Assembly: GCA_000621185.1 (NCBI GenBank)
Contig: JHYZ01000014.1
Location: 124,001-188,000 of the forward strand
DNA: 64,000 nucleotides
Origin: Franconibacter pulveris DSM 19144
Lineage (GTDB): Bacteria; Pseudomonadota; Gammaproteobacteria; Enterobacterales; Enterobacteriaceae
Direction: 5' to 3'
Positions 53,359 through 64,000 of this stretch are shown one piece after another. How positions within the stretch are numbered: the first letter of the stretch is position 1; every line of letters begins with the position of its first letter. Below the pieces are notes generated by a model, which saw only the letters and a list, made by a program, of their open reading frames with translations, was not told where the DNA came from and made no database searches. The translations under genes and the position numbers were made by a program.

Positions 53359-55359
53359 TTACGCCGCAGGGCCGGAGCGAGAAAGATAAAGACGCTCAAA
53401 CTCCTGCGCCGTTGTCGCCTTACCGAACAGGTAGCCCTGCGCCAGGCTCACGCCGGCGCTGGCGAGCCAGTCGCGCTGCGCGTCGGTTTCCACCCCTTCG
53501 GCCACCACGTCCAGCGACAAACTCGCCGCCAGCTGAATAATCACGTCGGCCATGCCATGCTCCTGCGGCAGCCCTTCAATAAATTTTTTATCCATTTTCA
53601 TCACGTCCACCGGCACCGTTTTCATATGGTGCAGCTGACGCAGGCTGGCGTAACCCATACCGAAATCATCCAGCGCAATACGCACCCCGGCGTTACGCAA
53701 CGGGCGCAGAATAGAAACCGCCGCGTCCGGGTCGTCGATACGGCGGCTTTCCGTGACCTCCAGCACCAGCGTGCCTGGCGCGATGCGGTAGCGTTCAAGC
53801 AAAGCGAGCAGCGAGGGCACCATCTCATGGTGCAGCAACTGCAACGCTGACAGGTTTACCGACAGCGGCATCGTGATGTTGCGGCTTTGCCAGGCCGCCA
53901 GCAGCCGACACGCCTCCTCCAGCACCCAGTTGCCCACCAGCACCATCAGGCCGCTGGATTCAATGGTCTCAATCAACCCTTCCGGCAAGGCCCAGCTGCC
54001 GTCCGCCTGCTGCTGGCGAAGCAGCGCTTCGGCGCTAACCACTTTGCCGGTGCGCAAATCGACCTGCGGCTGAAGCCAGATGGCGTACTGATGGCTGTCG
54101 AGCGCATTGAGGATATCGCTCTCTTCGGTCAGCCGCCGCTGCGCCTGAAGCGTCTGCTCGGGGTCGAAAAAGAGCACCTGGTTTTTACCCTTGCGTCGCG
54201 CGCTGAAGGCGGCCACCACGGCATGACGATAAAGCTGCTCTGCGCTGAGTTCGCCATGGTACATCGCGATGCCGATGCTGGCGGTAGGTCGCAAATGCAG
54301 CTCGCCGCCAGGCAGGTTTTCACCGATCGCGGCAAGCAGCTGTTGGGCAAGCGTTAACGCATGCCCCCGCTCCTTCACGCCGTGGGCAATAACGGCGAAG
54401 TCATAATGGCTGACCTGGGCGATGACCATTCTCGGCGACAGCGCCGACCGCATTCTTTCCACAATGGTGATGAGCACGCGGCTGCGTTCTTCTTCACTCA
54501 GCACCGCCGCCGCTTCCTGCAAGGTTTCACAGGCGATAAACACCAGCGCCGTGGTTTTGCCGCCCGAGACGACCTTTTCCAACAGCGACATCAGCAGCGC
54601 CCGGTTCGGCAGGCCGGTAATCGGCGAGTGGGTGCTGAGCGCCGTGGTCTCTTCCTGCAGGCGCATCAGCGTTTGCTGGTTGCGGTTATAGCTGCGCACC
54701 AGCATGCCTATCTCATCATCTTTATGCAGCCGCGCCAGCTTAAGCTGGTGAGGAAGCACTTTCGCCGCGTCCAGCTCGTTAAGCTCGCGGGCAATTTTAC
54801 GCAGCGGGTGGACGATAAGCCGGTTAACGCACCAGGTAATGGCCACGGAAAGAATCAGCGAGAGCAGTAGCCAGGCGGTAAGCAATGTTGAAATCAGGTG
54901 CATGATAAAGCGATAAACGCGCCACGAGTCCGCCTGCAAAACCAGATAGGCCAGGGGCTGCGGGTTCGCCGGGCGTTCAAGGGAGTACAGCGGCAGGGAA
55001 ATCTGCACCGGCAGCTCAAAAATGCGCGAAATCATCATCGGGATGGGGCGATCGGGCGTGAAACGCACCCTTAACGCCTGAAACTGGTTTGGCAGCACCA
55101 CGTCGGCGCGGCTGATAACGCCCGCCGGTTTGATCTGCTGCAAAATCGCTTCCGCTTCGGGAATATCGGCTTTCAGAATGGCGGCGGAGAGAGGCTGGCG
55201 CACCGAGCGCGCCACGCTCTCCATCTGCATGGCAACGTTATAGCGATTGGACTGCGCGAAGTGAAACAGCAAAATCACAACAAAAACAAAAATAAACACC
55301 AGGGAGACGGCTGACACCGTCGCCATTTGTTTAATCGTTAAGGAACGACTGACTCGCAA
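53359..55359 (-). CDS. pdeK: HAMP-GGDEF-EAL c-di-GMP phosphodiesterase PdeK
   Basis: The roughly 666-residue membrane protein is collinear with E. coli YhjK. There are two membrane segments (about 5-30 and 150-175) around a periplasmic sensor, then a HAMP region ([20 protein letters not shown]). The GGDEF-like domain has SHYDF as its active-site motif, so cyclase activity should be lost. The EAL domain is intact ([28 protein letters not shown]). The likely start is a TTG at 55359 giving (M)[10 protein letters not shown], identical to the E. coli start, with GGAGAG just upstream. The frame also runs to 55392. It sits directly beside the cellulose operon. Confidence 0.93.
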   Translation of the reverse strand: MRVSRSLTIKQMATVSAVSLVFIFVFVVILLFHFAQSNRYNVAMQMESVARSVRQPLSAAILKADIPEAEAILQQIKPAGVISRADVVLPNQFQALRVRFTPDRPIPMMISRIFELPVQISLPLYSLERPANPQPLAYLVLQADSWRVYRFIMHLISTLLTAWLLLSLILSVAITWCVNRLIVHPLRKIARELNELDAAKVLPHQLKLARLHKDDEIGMLVRSYNRNQQTLMRLQEETTALSTHSPITGLPNRALLMSLLEKVVSGGKTTALVFIACETLQEAAAVLSEEERSRVLITIVERMRSALSPRMVIAQVSHYDFAVIAHGVKERGHALTLAQQLLAAIGENLPGGELHLRPTASIGIAMYHGELSAEQLYRHAVVAAFSARRKGKNQVLFFDPEQTLQAQRRLTEESDILNALDSHQYAIWLQPQVDLRTGKVVSAEALLRQQQADGSWALPEGLIETIESSGLMVLVGNWVLEEACRLLAAWQSRNITMPLSVNLSALQLLHHEMVPSLLALLERYRIAPGTLVLEVTESRRIDDPDAAVSILRPLRNAGVRIALDDFGMGYASLRQLHHMKTVPVDVMKMDKKFIEGLPQEHGMADVIIQLAASLSLDVVAEGVETDAQRDWLASAGVSLAQGYLFGKATTAQEFERLYLSRSGPAA

Positions 55360-55472
55360 GTTAACTCTCCACTGTGCCTCTGCCCGCTGCAAATAATGCG
55401 CTTTGCGGGCAGAGTATACTGCATTGTGTAGAATTTTGACCGCGAACTCTCGGCGCTAACCCTTTATTCAGA

Positions 55473-58400
55473 CTACCAGTCCGCGTATGGTACCAGCGGC
55501 TGCGGCGGCATATCCATATCGCCCTGCCAGCCCGCCTGGGAGTAGCGTACAAATATCTGCGCATGGCTTGGGGTGTAATCTTTCGCCTGCTGGATATCAA
55601 TGCCCGCACCGATCGACCAGTTTTTGCTGATGCGTCTCTCCACCAGCGCGCGCGCCGTATAGCCGAAGCCGGACCCGGTGCCGCCGGATTCCGGCTCCGC
55701 CTTATCGCCATAACGGTCAAAAACGCCGTCGCCGTCGGTGTCCTGCGGCGAAGGAACCAGGCCGGAAAGCGGATAGCGCGGCCCGCTGCGGGTACGCGAA
55801 TGCGACCAGGAAGCGGAACCGCCCACTTCCCATGACCAGTTTTCTGTGCGCTGGCGCCAGGTCAGCGGCACGGCGAACGACACATACTCCTGAGGACTGT
55901 AATAACCGCCCTGACCGAGGTTATAGCCGCTCAGGTCCTTCTCGTAGTGCCAGATCATATTGTTCAGGCCCAGCGTCAGGCGGCGATTATCCTCGTTAAT
56001 AAACTTATAGTAATAGCCCGTCATCCAGCGCACGCGCCAGTTGTCCTGAACGTTTTTACCCGTAAGCATATCGGCGTTAAGGCTCGCCCATACGCCGTTC
56101 GCCTCGCCTTTATCATAGCTCAGGCTCACCCCGCCGCCGGTGGCGCGAACCCCGCCCCAGGTCGTACCGGTATTGGCGCTGGCGTCTTTCTGCCCGGCAA
56201 ACGCGAGCAGCGAGCTGGAGAGAGGGCGACGGTGCGCGTTAAGCGTATAGCCAACAGGGCCGAGATCGTCGCTGTAGCTCAGGCCGCCTACGATATCAAC
56301 GACCTTAAAGCCCATCGGCGTCGTGCCGATATCCCCCTCCCAGGTGTCGTTGCGCCAGCCCGCCGCGACGCTTACGCCATGCGCTTTTTGCGAGGCGCTG
56401 CCGTAGCATGGCGTTGCCTCGCAGGTTCCCCAACTGGGGCTATATACGCCATCTTCGCTTTTAAAGCTTCCGGCGTTCATATTCACCACGTCGGTGCGAA
56501 AGAACATCCGTCCGTCGCTGAGCGGCGCGTCTACCTGAAGCATGGTGGTGTGCGCTTTCAAATCCGAATAGCCCGGCGTACCGCTGGAGCCCCAGTAGTC
56601 GTGGTCGAGCGTTACGTTCACATCCTGTTGACGGTAAAGCGCCGCCGCGTCGCTGCGCACGCCGCGCTTAAGCCAGTCATCTTTTTCATGGTTGCGCGTC
56701 AGCCGGGTGAAGTCGCCGTTATCCCGTGGCCGTGAAGGCGCAATGCCCGACGCCACCATGGCGTCGCGATACGTTTCCAGCGCCTGCTGCGGCTCGCCAT
56801 CCTGCGCCTGAAAACGGGCCGCGTCGCGCAACACCAGGGCGGTGGCCTGTGAGGGCGGTTGCGACGTCGCCTGCGGGATAAGCTTGCGAAAGCCTTCGCG
56901 CGCCGCTGTTTTATCCCCCGCCAGCGCCAGCACGTTGGCGACGCGGCGTTCGGCATTCAGCGCGGGCGGCTCACCGGGGGACGCGACAGGCAGTTGCGCA
57001 AGCTGCGCCCGGGCGCCAGCGCCATCTCCTTCGTCCGCCAGCACTTCTGCAAGTCCCAGACGCGCGTCGGCGTTGTCCGGCTCCCGTTGCAGCACTTTCT
57101 GATACAGCGCGCGCGCGTCGGCATCGTCACCGCGCTGCTGCGCCCAGTCCGCCAGCGTTAAATCAATGCGGGTGGCGGGCGGCTGGCTTAGCAACAGCGT
57201 GATGGCCTGGCGCTCCTGGCCTGCATCGCGCAGGCGGTTAGCCTGATTAATAAGCCCGTTGCCCGCCAGCCGCTGCGCCAGTTCGCGGATATTCGGGTTC
57301 CATTTCGCCTGCGGCAGCGCGGCGATTTGCGCCAGCGCCTCCTGGTCGCGGTCCTGGCCGGAAAGATAGAGGCTGCGAGCGTATACCTGTTCAGCATCCT
57401 GCGGCTTAAGCCGGGCGAGGTCGGCAAAAGCGGCGTCAGCCGCTGTTTGCCGACCGGCCGCCGCCAGGTCTTTCGCCAGCCGGTATGTTATCCAGACATC
57501 GCCGGGCGAAAGCGCCAGCCGTTCGCGGTGACGCGCCGCCGCCTCGCTAAAGCGCCCCTGGTTTTCCAGCGCGGCGGCCTCCTGCTCCAGCCGGTCGTTA
57601 GTCAGGCTGCGCTCGATATCATCAATGCTGCGCCGTTGGCTGGCGCTTAAGCCTGCAATAAAGGCGCTGGCTTGTACCGGCGACTGGCGGCGGTAAAGAT
57701 TGGCAAGGCCGCGCACCGCGTTGCTGTTGCCGCGGTCCAGGCGCAGCGCCTGCTGATAATAGCGCTCCGCCGCCGCGTCATCCTTTTCCGCTACCGCCAC
57801 ATCGCCAAGCCCCAGCACCGCGTAGCTGTCGCGCTTATCCACCGCCCGCGCCTGCTGGTATTTCCGCTTCGCAAGCGCGATGTCGTAGGCCTTCAGGGCC
57901 GCGTCGCCCTGCCCGATGAGCAGCCAGTAACGGTTAGTCTGCAGCAGGCTGTCCCATTTGCTGCGATTGTCGCTGGCCGGGTCGATAGCCATGGCCTGTT
58001 CAAGCAGCGACACCGCCTTCGCCCGGTTGCCCTGCCGGGCGTAAGCCTGCGCCAGCGCGCCCAGTACTTCGCTGTCCTGCGGATTGGCGCGTCGCGCCTG
58101 CTCAAGCTCAGGCAGCGCGCCGCCGCCCTGCCCGGCATCCACCGCCGCCAGCCCCTGCGCGCGGGCGCGAAACGCCGGGTCGGCGAGCTTCGCCTGCTGC
58201 TCCGCCAACTGCGTTTGCGCTTTGGCGACGCTGTCGCCAAAAGAAAATACCAATAAATAGCGCTGCAACGCTTTTACGCTGGCGTCGCTTATCGGCATCG
58301 ACTGAATATGTTGATACCACTGTCGCGACGCAGTCTCTCTGCCGGTGGCTGATTTCGCCAGCTGTTCAAGAACGGCGAACCCTTCTTCATCGCGGTCGCT

Positions 58401-58979
58401 GGCGAAAAACAGCTGCGCCAGCGTGCTGCCGGCCTGCACGTTGCCCGGCTCCTGGCGGTTAATCGCCTGAAGCTGGCTTAACGCCTCGTTACGCTGCGCG
58501 GGCAGCTTCGCCGCGAGCGTCCAGTACTCCACGGCCAGTTCGCCCTGGGGCGGCTTGCCGTTAAACAGTTTCTGGTACGCCGCCAGCGCCTGTGGGACGT
58601 GGCCGGTGGCGCCGAGCAGGCGGGCTTGCTGAAGCTGCTGGCGGCCTTCTTGCGAAGCGAGCGTCATGGTTAACTGCGCCTGGCGCAGCGCGTCAGAACC
58701 CGGCGCGAGCGTCGCTAATCTGTCGAGCTGCCTCTGCGCGCCCGCCATATCGCCCTGGCGCAACTGGTAGCGCAGGCGCGCGCTAATCGTCTGCGGATTG
58801 TCCGGGTCCATCAGCTCAAGGCGATAGAGCGACTGGCGCACCAGATCGTCGCGCTGCGTCGTTTCGCCAAGGCGGATCTGCTCGAGCAATTGTTGACGAA
58901 CGTCAGCCTGCGCCCAGGCCTGCGGCATCAGGCCGAGGCCGAGCGTCAGGCCAAGCAGGCTTATGGAGAACTTCGACAT
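55473..58979 (-). CDS. bcsC: Cellulose synthase outer-membrane export protein BcsC
   Basis: The roughly 1168-residue protein has a signal peptide (cut near QAWA-QAD) and about 19 TPR-like helical repeats over residues 30-790. A C-terminal outer-membrane beta-barrel ends PLVPYADW, the same terminal motif as E. coli BcsC. It guides the glucan chain through periplasm and outer membrane. The ATG at 58979 (MSKFSISLL) aligns with E. coli MRKFTLNIF; the frame starts four codons earlier. It overlaps the bcsZ 3' end by 19 bases, so translation is coupled. Confidence 0.96.
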   Translation of the reverse strand: MSKFSISLLGLTLGLGLMPQAWAQADVRQQLLEQIRLGETTQRDDLVRQSLYRLELMDPDNPQTISARLRYQLRQGDMAGAQRQLDRLATLAPGSDALRQAQLTMTLASQEGRQQLQQARLLGATGHVPQALAAYQKLFNGKPPQGELAVEYWTLAAKLPAQRNEALSQLQAINRQEPGNVQAGSTLAQLFFASDRDEEGFAVLEQLAKSATGRETASRQWYQHIQSMPISDASVKALQRYLLVFSFGDSVAKAQTQLAEQQAKLADPAFRARAQGLAAVDAGQGGGALPELEQARRANPQDSEVLGALAQAYARQGNRAKAVSLLEQAMAIDPASDNRSKWDSLLQTNRYWLLIGQGDAALKAYDIALAKRKYQQARAVDKRDSYAVLGLGDVAVAEKDDAAAERYYQQALRLDRGNSNAVRGLANLYRRQSPVQASAFIAGLSASQRRSIDDIERSLTNDRLEQEAAALENQGRFSEAAARHRERLALSPGDVWITYRLAKDLAAAGRQTAADAAFADLARLKPQDAEQVYARSLYLSGQDRDQEALAQIAALPQAKWNPNIRELAQRLAGNGLINQANRLRDAGQERQAITLLLSQPPATRIDLTLADWAQQRGDDADARALYQKVLQREPDNADARLGLAEVLADEGDGAGARAQLAQLPVASPGEPPALNAERRVANVLALAGDKTAAREGFRKLIPQATSQPPSQATALVLRDAARFQAQDGEPQQALETYRDAMVASGIAPSRPRDNGDFTRLTRNHEKDDWLKRGVRSDAAALYRQQDVNVTLDHDYWGSSGTPGYSDLKAHTTMLQVDAPLSDGRMFFRTDVVNMNAGSFKSEDGVYSPSWGTCEATPCYGSASQKAHGVSVAAGWRNDTWEGDIGTTPMGFKVVDIVGGLSYSDDLGPVGYTLNAHRRPLSSSLLAFAGQKDASANTGTTWGGVRATGGGVSLSYDKGEANGVWASLNADMLTGKNVQDNWRVRWMTGYYYKFINEDNRRLTLGLNNMIWHYEKDLSGYNLGQGGYYSPQEYVSFAVPLTWRQRTENWSWEVGGSASWSHSRTRSGPRYPLSGLVPSPQDTDGDGVFDRYGDKAEPESGGTGSGFGYTARALVERRISKNWSIGAGIDIQQAKDYTPSHAQIFVRYSQAGWQGDMDMPPQPLVPYADW

Positions 58980-60064
58980 TCTTCTCCCCATCCAGGCGCT
59001 ACTTCTCCCTGGGCTGAAAAACGGAAACGGTGCTCATCCCACCCCTGGCCAAACAGGGTAAGGACGTAGCTGTAATAAGCGTCATTTTTGGGAAAGTTAT
59101 CGGCCACGCGCTGGCGCTGAATCGCCTGGGCGTCGCGATTCTGAAGAAAGGGCAGCAGCGACGCGGAAAAGCCCACCGGCCCCTGCCCCTGCGGTTTGCC
59201 ATCCGTCACGCCCACTTTTTCTGGCGGCACGCCTTGCTTTTGCGTCAGCGCCGCCATGGGTTTGAAGCGTTGCAGCAGGGCGGCTTTTTGCCTGTCACCG
59301 TCATGCAGCATGCCGACCCACAAATAGACGCGAATGGCGTCATAGCCGCTCACCAGCGGTTTTTCCGGCTTCATCTGCCAGCTTGCGCCTGTCCAGTTGA
59401 CCCAGTCGGGCGAAAAACCCTTCGGCGCGGTTTCGGTCAGCAGCCGCAAGTTGCTCTCCTGAACGGCAGTCCAGGGCGCGCCGTAGCGGGTGAAGTAACG
59501 CGCCAGCTGGGGCGGTAAGTAGCTCGGATTGAGGCGCCAGGCGTTGTGCTCAGCGAAACCGACTTTGCCCGGCAGCAGCGTCAGCCCCAGTCCCGGCACC
59601 TTAACCACTTCCTCTTTAGCGATACGCGCAAGCAGCGCCTTGCCGGTTTCGCTATAGCGCGGCGTTTGCCACACTCTTCCGGCTTCAAGCAGCGCCCAGG
59701 CTATCCAGACATCGGCGTCGGAGGCGGAGTTGGTATCCAGCACCGTCCAGTCGTTTTCCGCCTTTTTGCCCCATAGCCAGGCGGGCAATGACGTTTTCAG
59801 CGACCCGCCGGCGAGGTTGTTTTCGGTCCACGCCAGCAGCCTGTCGAACGCCTTTTGATCGTTAGCCGCCAGCGCGAAGAACAGCGCATAGCTCTGTCCT
59901 TCAGAGGTGGTGATGTTGCGCTCGCTGCTCGGGTCGATAACCCGGCCTCCCTCGCTGACATACTCTTTTTTAAACTGCTCCCAGGCAGGCCAGCCGCAGG
60001 CGGCGTGCGTGGCGGTCGCTGCCAGCAGCAGTCCCGCTATCGCTCCTTTGCTCAGGCGCGTCAT
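58961..60064 (-). CDS. bcsZ: Periplasmic endo-1,4-beta-glucanase BcsZ (GH8)
   Basis: The 367-residue secreted glycoside hydrolase family 8 enzyme has its signal peptide cut near THA-ACGW. The acid Glu is in [16 protein letters not shown], and a conserved acidic motif [17 protein letters not shown] follows. It trims cellulose in the periplasm and is needed for proper export. It lies six bases after bcsB and overlaps bcsC. Confidence 0.96.
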   Translation of the reverse strand: MTRLSKGAIAGLLLAATATHAACGWPAWEQFKKEYVSEGGRVIDPSSERNITTSEGQSYALFFALAANDQKAFDRLLAWTENNLAGGSLKTSLPAWLWGKKAENDWTVLDTNSASDADVWIAWALLEAGRVWQTPRYSETGKALLARIAKEEVVKVPGLGLTLLPGKVGFAEHNAWRLNPSYLPPQLARYFTRYGAPWTAVQESNLRLLTETAPKGFSPDWVNWTGASWQMKPEKPLVSGYDAIRVYLWVGMLHDGDRQKAALLQRFKPMAALTQKQGVPPEKVGVTDGKPQGQGPVGFSASLLPFLQNRDAQAIQRQRVADNFPKNDAYYSYVLTLFGQGWDEHRFRFSAQGEVAPGWGEECRSSP

Positions 60065-60070
60065 TGGCGC

Positions 60071-62503
60071 TTACTCCTCTGAGCCCAGACGGCGGCGGCT
60101 CAGGATGCGCAGCAGACGCCATAACACCCACGCGAGCAGCACCACGGTAACCACGGCGAAAATCGCCAGCATGATGGGGTGACCAGAGAAGGCGTACCAG
60201 ATCCGCTCAAACCACGGCAGATGACCGACATAGTAAACATCGCCGACCCGCAGGCTATTGACGCCGGATTCCCTGACGACCGCCACCGAGCCGTAAACCG
60301 CCGCGCGTTTGCCGCTGTCATTCAGCGCATCATTAAGCAACTGGTAGCCGCGCGGGCTGTCCGCCAGCAGCGCCACAACGCTGCGCTGGTCATCGTAAGG
60401 CGACTGAAAGCCGATGACGGCCGCCATCGGCGCGCTGGAGATAATGGTGGACTGGCTTTTCGCCTGCCGATCATGCTCATCCGGTATCGCCGTCGGCAAC
60501 TGATACTCCCGCGTCGGGCTTTTCACCCAGCTTTCATTCGCCTGCACCAGCAGATCCAGATGCTGATCGTCTTTAAAGCGCGTCGGCAGCGAGCCGATTA
60601 TCAAAATATCGGCGTCTTTATTTTTTATGTCGTCGCCCTTATCGGTCACCGTGACGTTAACCGCCGGGAAGCCGGTCTGCGCGCCGATGGACGCCAGCGT
60701 GTTGAGCAGCGCGCTCACCTGCGCGGCCTGCGGTTCAGGCGGCACCACGACCAGCGTGTCGGAGAGATCCGCCATACGGCTGAAAGGGAAGCCCGCGTTG
60801 GCGAACGCCCGCAGATCGGGCATGGCGATAAAGTGGTGATAACGCGAAAAGTCGAGCGTGGAGTCATCGCCGATGACCACATTATTTCGCACCGACTGGA
60901 AGGTAACGCAGTTGTCCACCGAACCGCCCGGCATAGGGTTCATGTACTGAAAATCAAAACGCAGCTGGTTAACGGCGCCCAGTTTCAGCGCCGGGATAGA
61001 GACATCGGTCTTGCCATCCAGCAGCCCCTGCAATACCGGCAGGCGCAGCAGCAGTCGGTTAGTTTCTTCTTTGGGTTGCAGGCTAAACGACTGCAGGAAC
61101 TGGTTATTAAGGCTGATGTCCATCCGCGAACTGTCGCGCGCTACCGGCGCGCTGTAGCGGTAATTTAGCCGCATGTCGATCCCGTTGCTGCGCAGCAGGT
61201 ACAGGTCCGGCGGCAGGTTCAGCGTCAGGTTAATGGAGCCAGGCTCCAGACCGCTCGACTGCAATTGCTCTTCATAGGTTTTCAGTTCTGAGAAGGTGAT
61301 AGCGCGATCGGTACGTACCCAGTTCGGCGCATCGTAAGGCTGCCTTGCAAGCAGCGGCTTAACGTTACCGACCACCACGCTTGAACCGCGGAACAGAATA
61401 TTGCCCTGGGCGATGCCCTTCGCCGCCTGCAGGAGATCGTTGTCATCGCGCCCGAGCACCAGCAACAGCTTCATCCAGGGGTGCTGCGGGTGGTTTACCA
61501 TCTCGATAGTCGGCGCGTTTACCGGCGGGCGATCGCGCAGGAAGTCGGGGCGCTTATCATTGGTGGCGAAAACAATGCCGCTGCTCTCCGGCAGTTGGTT
61601 AAAGAGCACCGGGAAATTTTGCCCGCGCCATGCCGCGCGCGCGCCGAACCAGGAGGCGACTATCGCTGCGGCGCGCTGCTGGGTCAGGTCCGGCGAGGCG
61701 GCGAAAACCATGGGCAGCACCAGCGGGCGCGTGTCCCGCGGGTCAAAGAACGGCACCGGGAAATGCGACAGATCGTTTTGCAACTGAAGCTTCTGGAAAG
61801 TCAGGTCGACAGAGCTGTTGCGCCCCACATCCATCCATAACGCGCTGCTGGCCGGGTTTTCGCAGACATCGCGATAATGGCCGATAAACTCCAGCCGCAC
61901 GCGGTTAAAGTCGCTGATATAGAGCGGGTCGACCGGCATCTGGGCGAACGTTTTCTTACCAAGCTGCTCTTTGGTCACGGGCAATACGCCCATCAGTTCG
62001 TCATTAAGATAAACCTTGAGCTGGGACTGTACCGGCAGCAGCGCAGGCGATGGCGTATATTCCAGATTCAGCATCGCTTTAGAAACTACCTCGTCGCTGC
62101 GCATGCCGAACTCCACCGCCCCGTCAGGCTTGACGCCGCGCAGCACCATGCTGCCTGGCGCAGGCGCAATAGAGGCGAAGCTGAGCTTGACCTCACGGGA
62201 AGGCGTGTCGCTCTGCGCAACCGGCGCGCCGGCACCGTTGACGCCGGGCATCACCTGACCGACGACAGGGTCGCCTGCGGCAGGCACCGGCGCCTGCCCG
62301 ACCGGCGGCGGCACATCCGGCGTGACCTGCTCCGCCTGCGTCGGCTGCGCCGTCACCACGCCCTGCGTTGCGGGCGCGACCGTCGGCACCGTCGGCGCGG
62401 CGGTCGCCTGGGGATTCGCCGCGGGCGCCGCCTGAACGGTCAGCGTCGACAGCGCGCTTATTCCAACAGCTAGTGCACAACTCCAGGAGAATTTTCTTTT
62501 CAT
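60071..62503 (-). CDS. bcsB: Cellulose synthase regulatory subunit BcsB
   Basis: The 810-residue periplasmic subunit has a signal peptide, an unusually long Pro/Ala/Val/Thr-rich segment (about residues 25-105), repeated carbohydrate-binding and flavodoxin-like domains, and a C-terminal membrane anchor (IMLAIFAVVTVVLLAWVLWRLL). It completes the BcsA channel and guides the glucan. E. coli BcsB is somewhat shorter, mostly because of the N-terminal Pro/Ala-rich region. It follows bcsA by 13 bases. Confidence 0.96.
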   Translation of the reverse strand: MKRKFSWSCALAVGISALSTLTVQAAPAANPQATAAPTVPTVAPATQGVVTAQPTQAEQVTPDVPPPVGQAPVPAAGDPVVGQVMPGVNGAGAPVAQSDTPSREVKLSFASIAPAPGSMVLRGVKPDGAVEFGMRSDEVVSKAMLNLEYTPSPALLPVQSQLKVYLNDELMGVLPVTKEQLGKKTFAQMPVDPLYISDFNRVRLEFIGHYRDVCENPASSALWMDVGRNSSVDLTFQKLQLQNDLSHFPVPFFDPRDTRPLVLPMVFAASPDLTQQRAAAIVASWFGARAAWRGQNFPVLFNQLPESSGIVFATNDKRPDFLRDRPPVNAPTIEMVNHPQHPWMKLLLVLGRDDNDLLQAAKGIAQGNILFRGSSVVVGNVKPLLARQPYDAPNWVRTDRAITFSELKTYEEQLQSSGLEPGSINLTLNLPPDLYLLRSNGIDMRLNYRYSAPVARDSSRMDISLNNQFLQSFSLQPKEETNRLLLRLPVLQGLLDGKTDVSIPALKLGAVNQLRFDFQYMNPMPGGSVDNCVTFQSVRNNVVIGDDSTLDFSRYHHFIAMPDLRAFANAGFPFSRMADLSDTLVVVPPEPQAAQVSALLNTLASIGAQTGFPAVNVTVTDKGDDIKNKDADILIIGSLPTRFKDDQHLDLLVQANESWVKSPTREYQLPTAIPDEHDRQAKSQSTIISSAPMAAVIGFQSPYDDQRSVVALLADSPRGYQLLNDALNDSGKRAAVYGSVAVVRESGVNSLRVGDVYYVGHLPWFERIWYAFSGHPIMLAIFAVVTVVLLAWVLWRLLRILSRRRLGSEE

Positions 62504-62516
62504 TGCCTTTTCATCA

Positions 62517-64000
62517 TCATTGACTCATAACCGGGGCCGGCGCTTGCCCGGCAACCCCACGCGCCGGACGGCGAGGAACAAACGACACTACCCAGCCGAC
62601 CAGCGCAGTGAGTGCCCTGAAAACCATTTTTACTGAGGAGGGCGCGAACTCCGCGAGATGGCGGTAGCCGCGAAAACCAAGCTTGAGAATATCCAGCAGG
62701 CTTTCCAGCGGTTTATCTTCCGGGAAACTGTCCTGCCAGAGCGCCCAGGTATCCGCGCGCGCAAACGTGCATTGCACAAAATCGATATGCTGACGGGTGC
62801 TCATCTGGTCCAGATGCAGCCCCACCTCCGTACCAAACACGCGGGCTACCCGGGCCGGGAAGGCGTACTCCTGCTGGCCGCGCTTAAGCAGCAGCTTCAC
62901 TTTTTGCCCTTCCCGCACCTGCGCCTGGCCATGGATTTTTATCCCCAGCCCGCCGTCCGAATAGTCATGCACCGTACAGGAGAAGAGATGGCCGTCTTCA
63001 CGGGCGATTGCCGCCGGCATGACCATTTCCACGCGGTGGGCGCGCCGCACCTGTTTGCTCTCAACGGAAACCGCCACCGCGCCGCCGAGAATAATCAGGT
63101 TGTAGAAAACCCAGGCCATGGAAACGATAACCGTGAGAATTTCGTTTTGCGGGCCATAGACGTAGCGCCAGACGCCGACCAGCAGCCCGACCACGTTCAG
63201 AAGCACCAGGAAGATGTAGGGACGCGAGATAACCCAGTCGACATACTCTTCTTCCACCAGCCCCCCTTTCGCCGTCACGTTAAACTTCCCTTTATGCGGG
63301 TTGATTAAGGCGACGAAGGTCGGCGGCGCAATGTACCAGGCCAGTACGGTTTCGTAGATTTCGCTCCAGAAAGAGTGGCGATATTTGCCCTGAATTTTGG
63401 AGTTGGTGAGGCTGGCGTGAATCATATGCGGCAAGACAAAGAGCGCAATCATCAACGCCGGGGCGTAGATGATGTAAGCGTGCAGCATTAAGAACGCCAG
63501 CGGCGCGGTCAGGAAAATAAGCCGCGGAATACCGGAAAGAAAGTGGAACATGGCGTTCACGTAACAAAGCCGCTGCGCGAATTTCAGCCCTTTGCCAAAT
63601 AAGGGGTTATCAAGACGGAAAATTTGCACCATGCCGCGCGCCCAGCGGATGCGCTGGCCGATATGCGCCGAGAGGCTCTCTGTCGCCAGTCCCGCCGCCT
63701 GGGGAATGCGCATGTAGGCAGAGGTATACCCCCGGCGATGCAGGCGCAGCGAGGTATGGGCGTCTTCGGTCACGGTTTCCACCGCAATGCCGCCGATTTC
63801 GTCCAGCGGCTTGCGGCGAATAACCGCGCAGGAGCCGCAAAAGAAGGCGGCGTCCCACATATCGTTGCCATCCTGCACCAGACCATAGAACAGCGTTCCC
63901 TCATTCGGGGTCTTACGAAAACGGCCCAGGTTGCGCTCAAACGGATCCGGTGAGAAGAAATGGTGCGGCGTCTGCATCATCGCCAGCTTTTTGTCTTTCA
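62517..64000 (-). CDS. bcsA: Cellulose synthase catalytic subunit BcsA (5' part outside window)
   Basis: The frame continues without a start codon to the right edge (KDKKLAMMQTPHHFFSPD), so only the C-terminal portion is present. The GT2 catalytic features seen are FFCGSCAVIRR, VTEDAHTS (TED) and QRIRWARGM (QxxRW). Several membrane helices follow, and the C-terminal PilZ domain has its c-di-GMP-binding residues in RRAHR and DYSDGG. BcsA polymerises UDP-glucose into beta-1,4-glucan and is activated by c-di-GMP, the signal degraded by pdeH and pdeK in this window. Confidence 0.97.
   Translation of the reverse strand, partial: KDKKLAMMQTPHHFFSPDPFERNLGRFRKTPNEGTLFYGLVQDGNDMWDAAFFCGSCAVIRRKPLDEIGGIAVETVTEDAHTSLRLHRRGYTSAYMRIPQAAGLATESLSAHIGQRIRWARGMVQIFRLDNPLFGKGLKFAQRLCYVNAMFHFLSGIPRLIFLTAPLAFLMLHAYIIYAPALMIALFVLPHMIHASLTNSKIQGKYRHSFWSEIYETVLAWYIAPPTFVALINPHKGKFNVTAKGGLVEEEYVDWVISRPYIFLVLLNVVGLLVGVWRYVYGPQNEILTVIVSMAWVFYNLIILGGAVAVSVESKQVRRAHRVEMVMPAAIAREDGHLFSCTVHDYSDGGLGIKIHGQAQVREGQKVKLLLKRGQQEYAFPARVARVFGTEVGLHLDQMSTRQHIDFVQCTFARADTWALWQDSFPEDKPLESLLDILKLGFRGYRHLAEFAPSSVKMVFRALTALVGWVVSFVPRRPARGVAGQAPAPVMSQ

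Noticed and set aside
55861-58979. Repeated Gln/Ala/Leu-rich patterns that look like DNA repeats
   Set aside because: They are degenerate TPR protein repeats of BcsC, not nucleotide tandem repeats.

Overview
The window reads as a chromosomal segment of a GC-rich member of the Enterobacteriaceae. Its backbone genes follow the Escherichia coli order from rpoH to bcs, with close protein identity: rpoH-ftsXEY-rsmD-yhhLMN-zntA, then tusA-yhhQ-dcrB-yhhS-yhhT, then yhiN-pitA-uspB-uspA-rsmJ-prlC-rlmJ-gor, then yhjD-yhjE-yhjG-pdeH-kdgK-yhjJ-dctA-pdeK-bcsCZBA. The GC content, the chromosomal omptin and iutA-like genes and the cellulose operon suggest Cronobacter or a near relative. That genus call is an inference, not something proven by the sequence.

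Four places depart from the E. coli layout. (1) A three-gene TRAP transporter operon lies between zntA and tusA (10.5-13.4 kb). (2) Between yhhT and yhiN (17.8-23.6 kb), where E. coli carries acpT, nik and other genes, there is an omptin protease gene and a very large gene. The latter encodes 1269 residues joining a clan GH-A-type glycosidase, a GT4-like glycosyltransferase and a UDP-galactopyranose-mutase-like flavoprotein. (3) dtpB is missing between uspA and rsmJ. (4) Between gor and yhjD (33.2-43.3 kb), where E. coli has its ars/slp/hde/gad acid-resistance block, there is an iutA-like TonB receptor, an uncharacterised membrane protein, a MocR regulator with DUF1127, cupin, GNAT and BOF-domain genes, and an SDR/LysR pair.

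Functionally the left part covers heat shock, division and SRP targeting (rpoH, ftsEX, ftsY), zinc/cadmium export (zntA with an intact ZntR-type promoter) and tRNA thiolation or queuosine supply (tusA, yhhQ). The middle covers phosphate uptake, stress proteins, rRNA methylation, peptide turnover and glutathione reduction. The right end is a cyclic-di-GMP and exopolysaccharide neighbourhood: pdeH with a textbook flagellar sigma-28 promoter, pdeK with a degenerate GGDEF and an intact EAL, and the cellulose synthase operon, whose BcsA is cut by the window edge. kdgK and the distant TRAP operon share a 14-of-17-base operator-like sequence, which links the transporter to hexuronate/ketodeoxygluconate metabolism.

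The most unusual object is the three-domain carbohydrate enzyme fusion at 19087-22896. It keeps a good internal ribosome binding site at its first domain junction and is preceded by about 700 bases of AT-rich DNA without a convincing gene. No tRNA, rRNA, insertion sequence, prophage or CRISPR array was seen.
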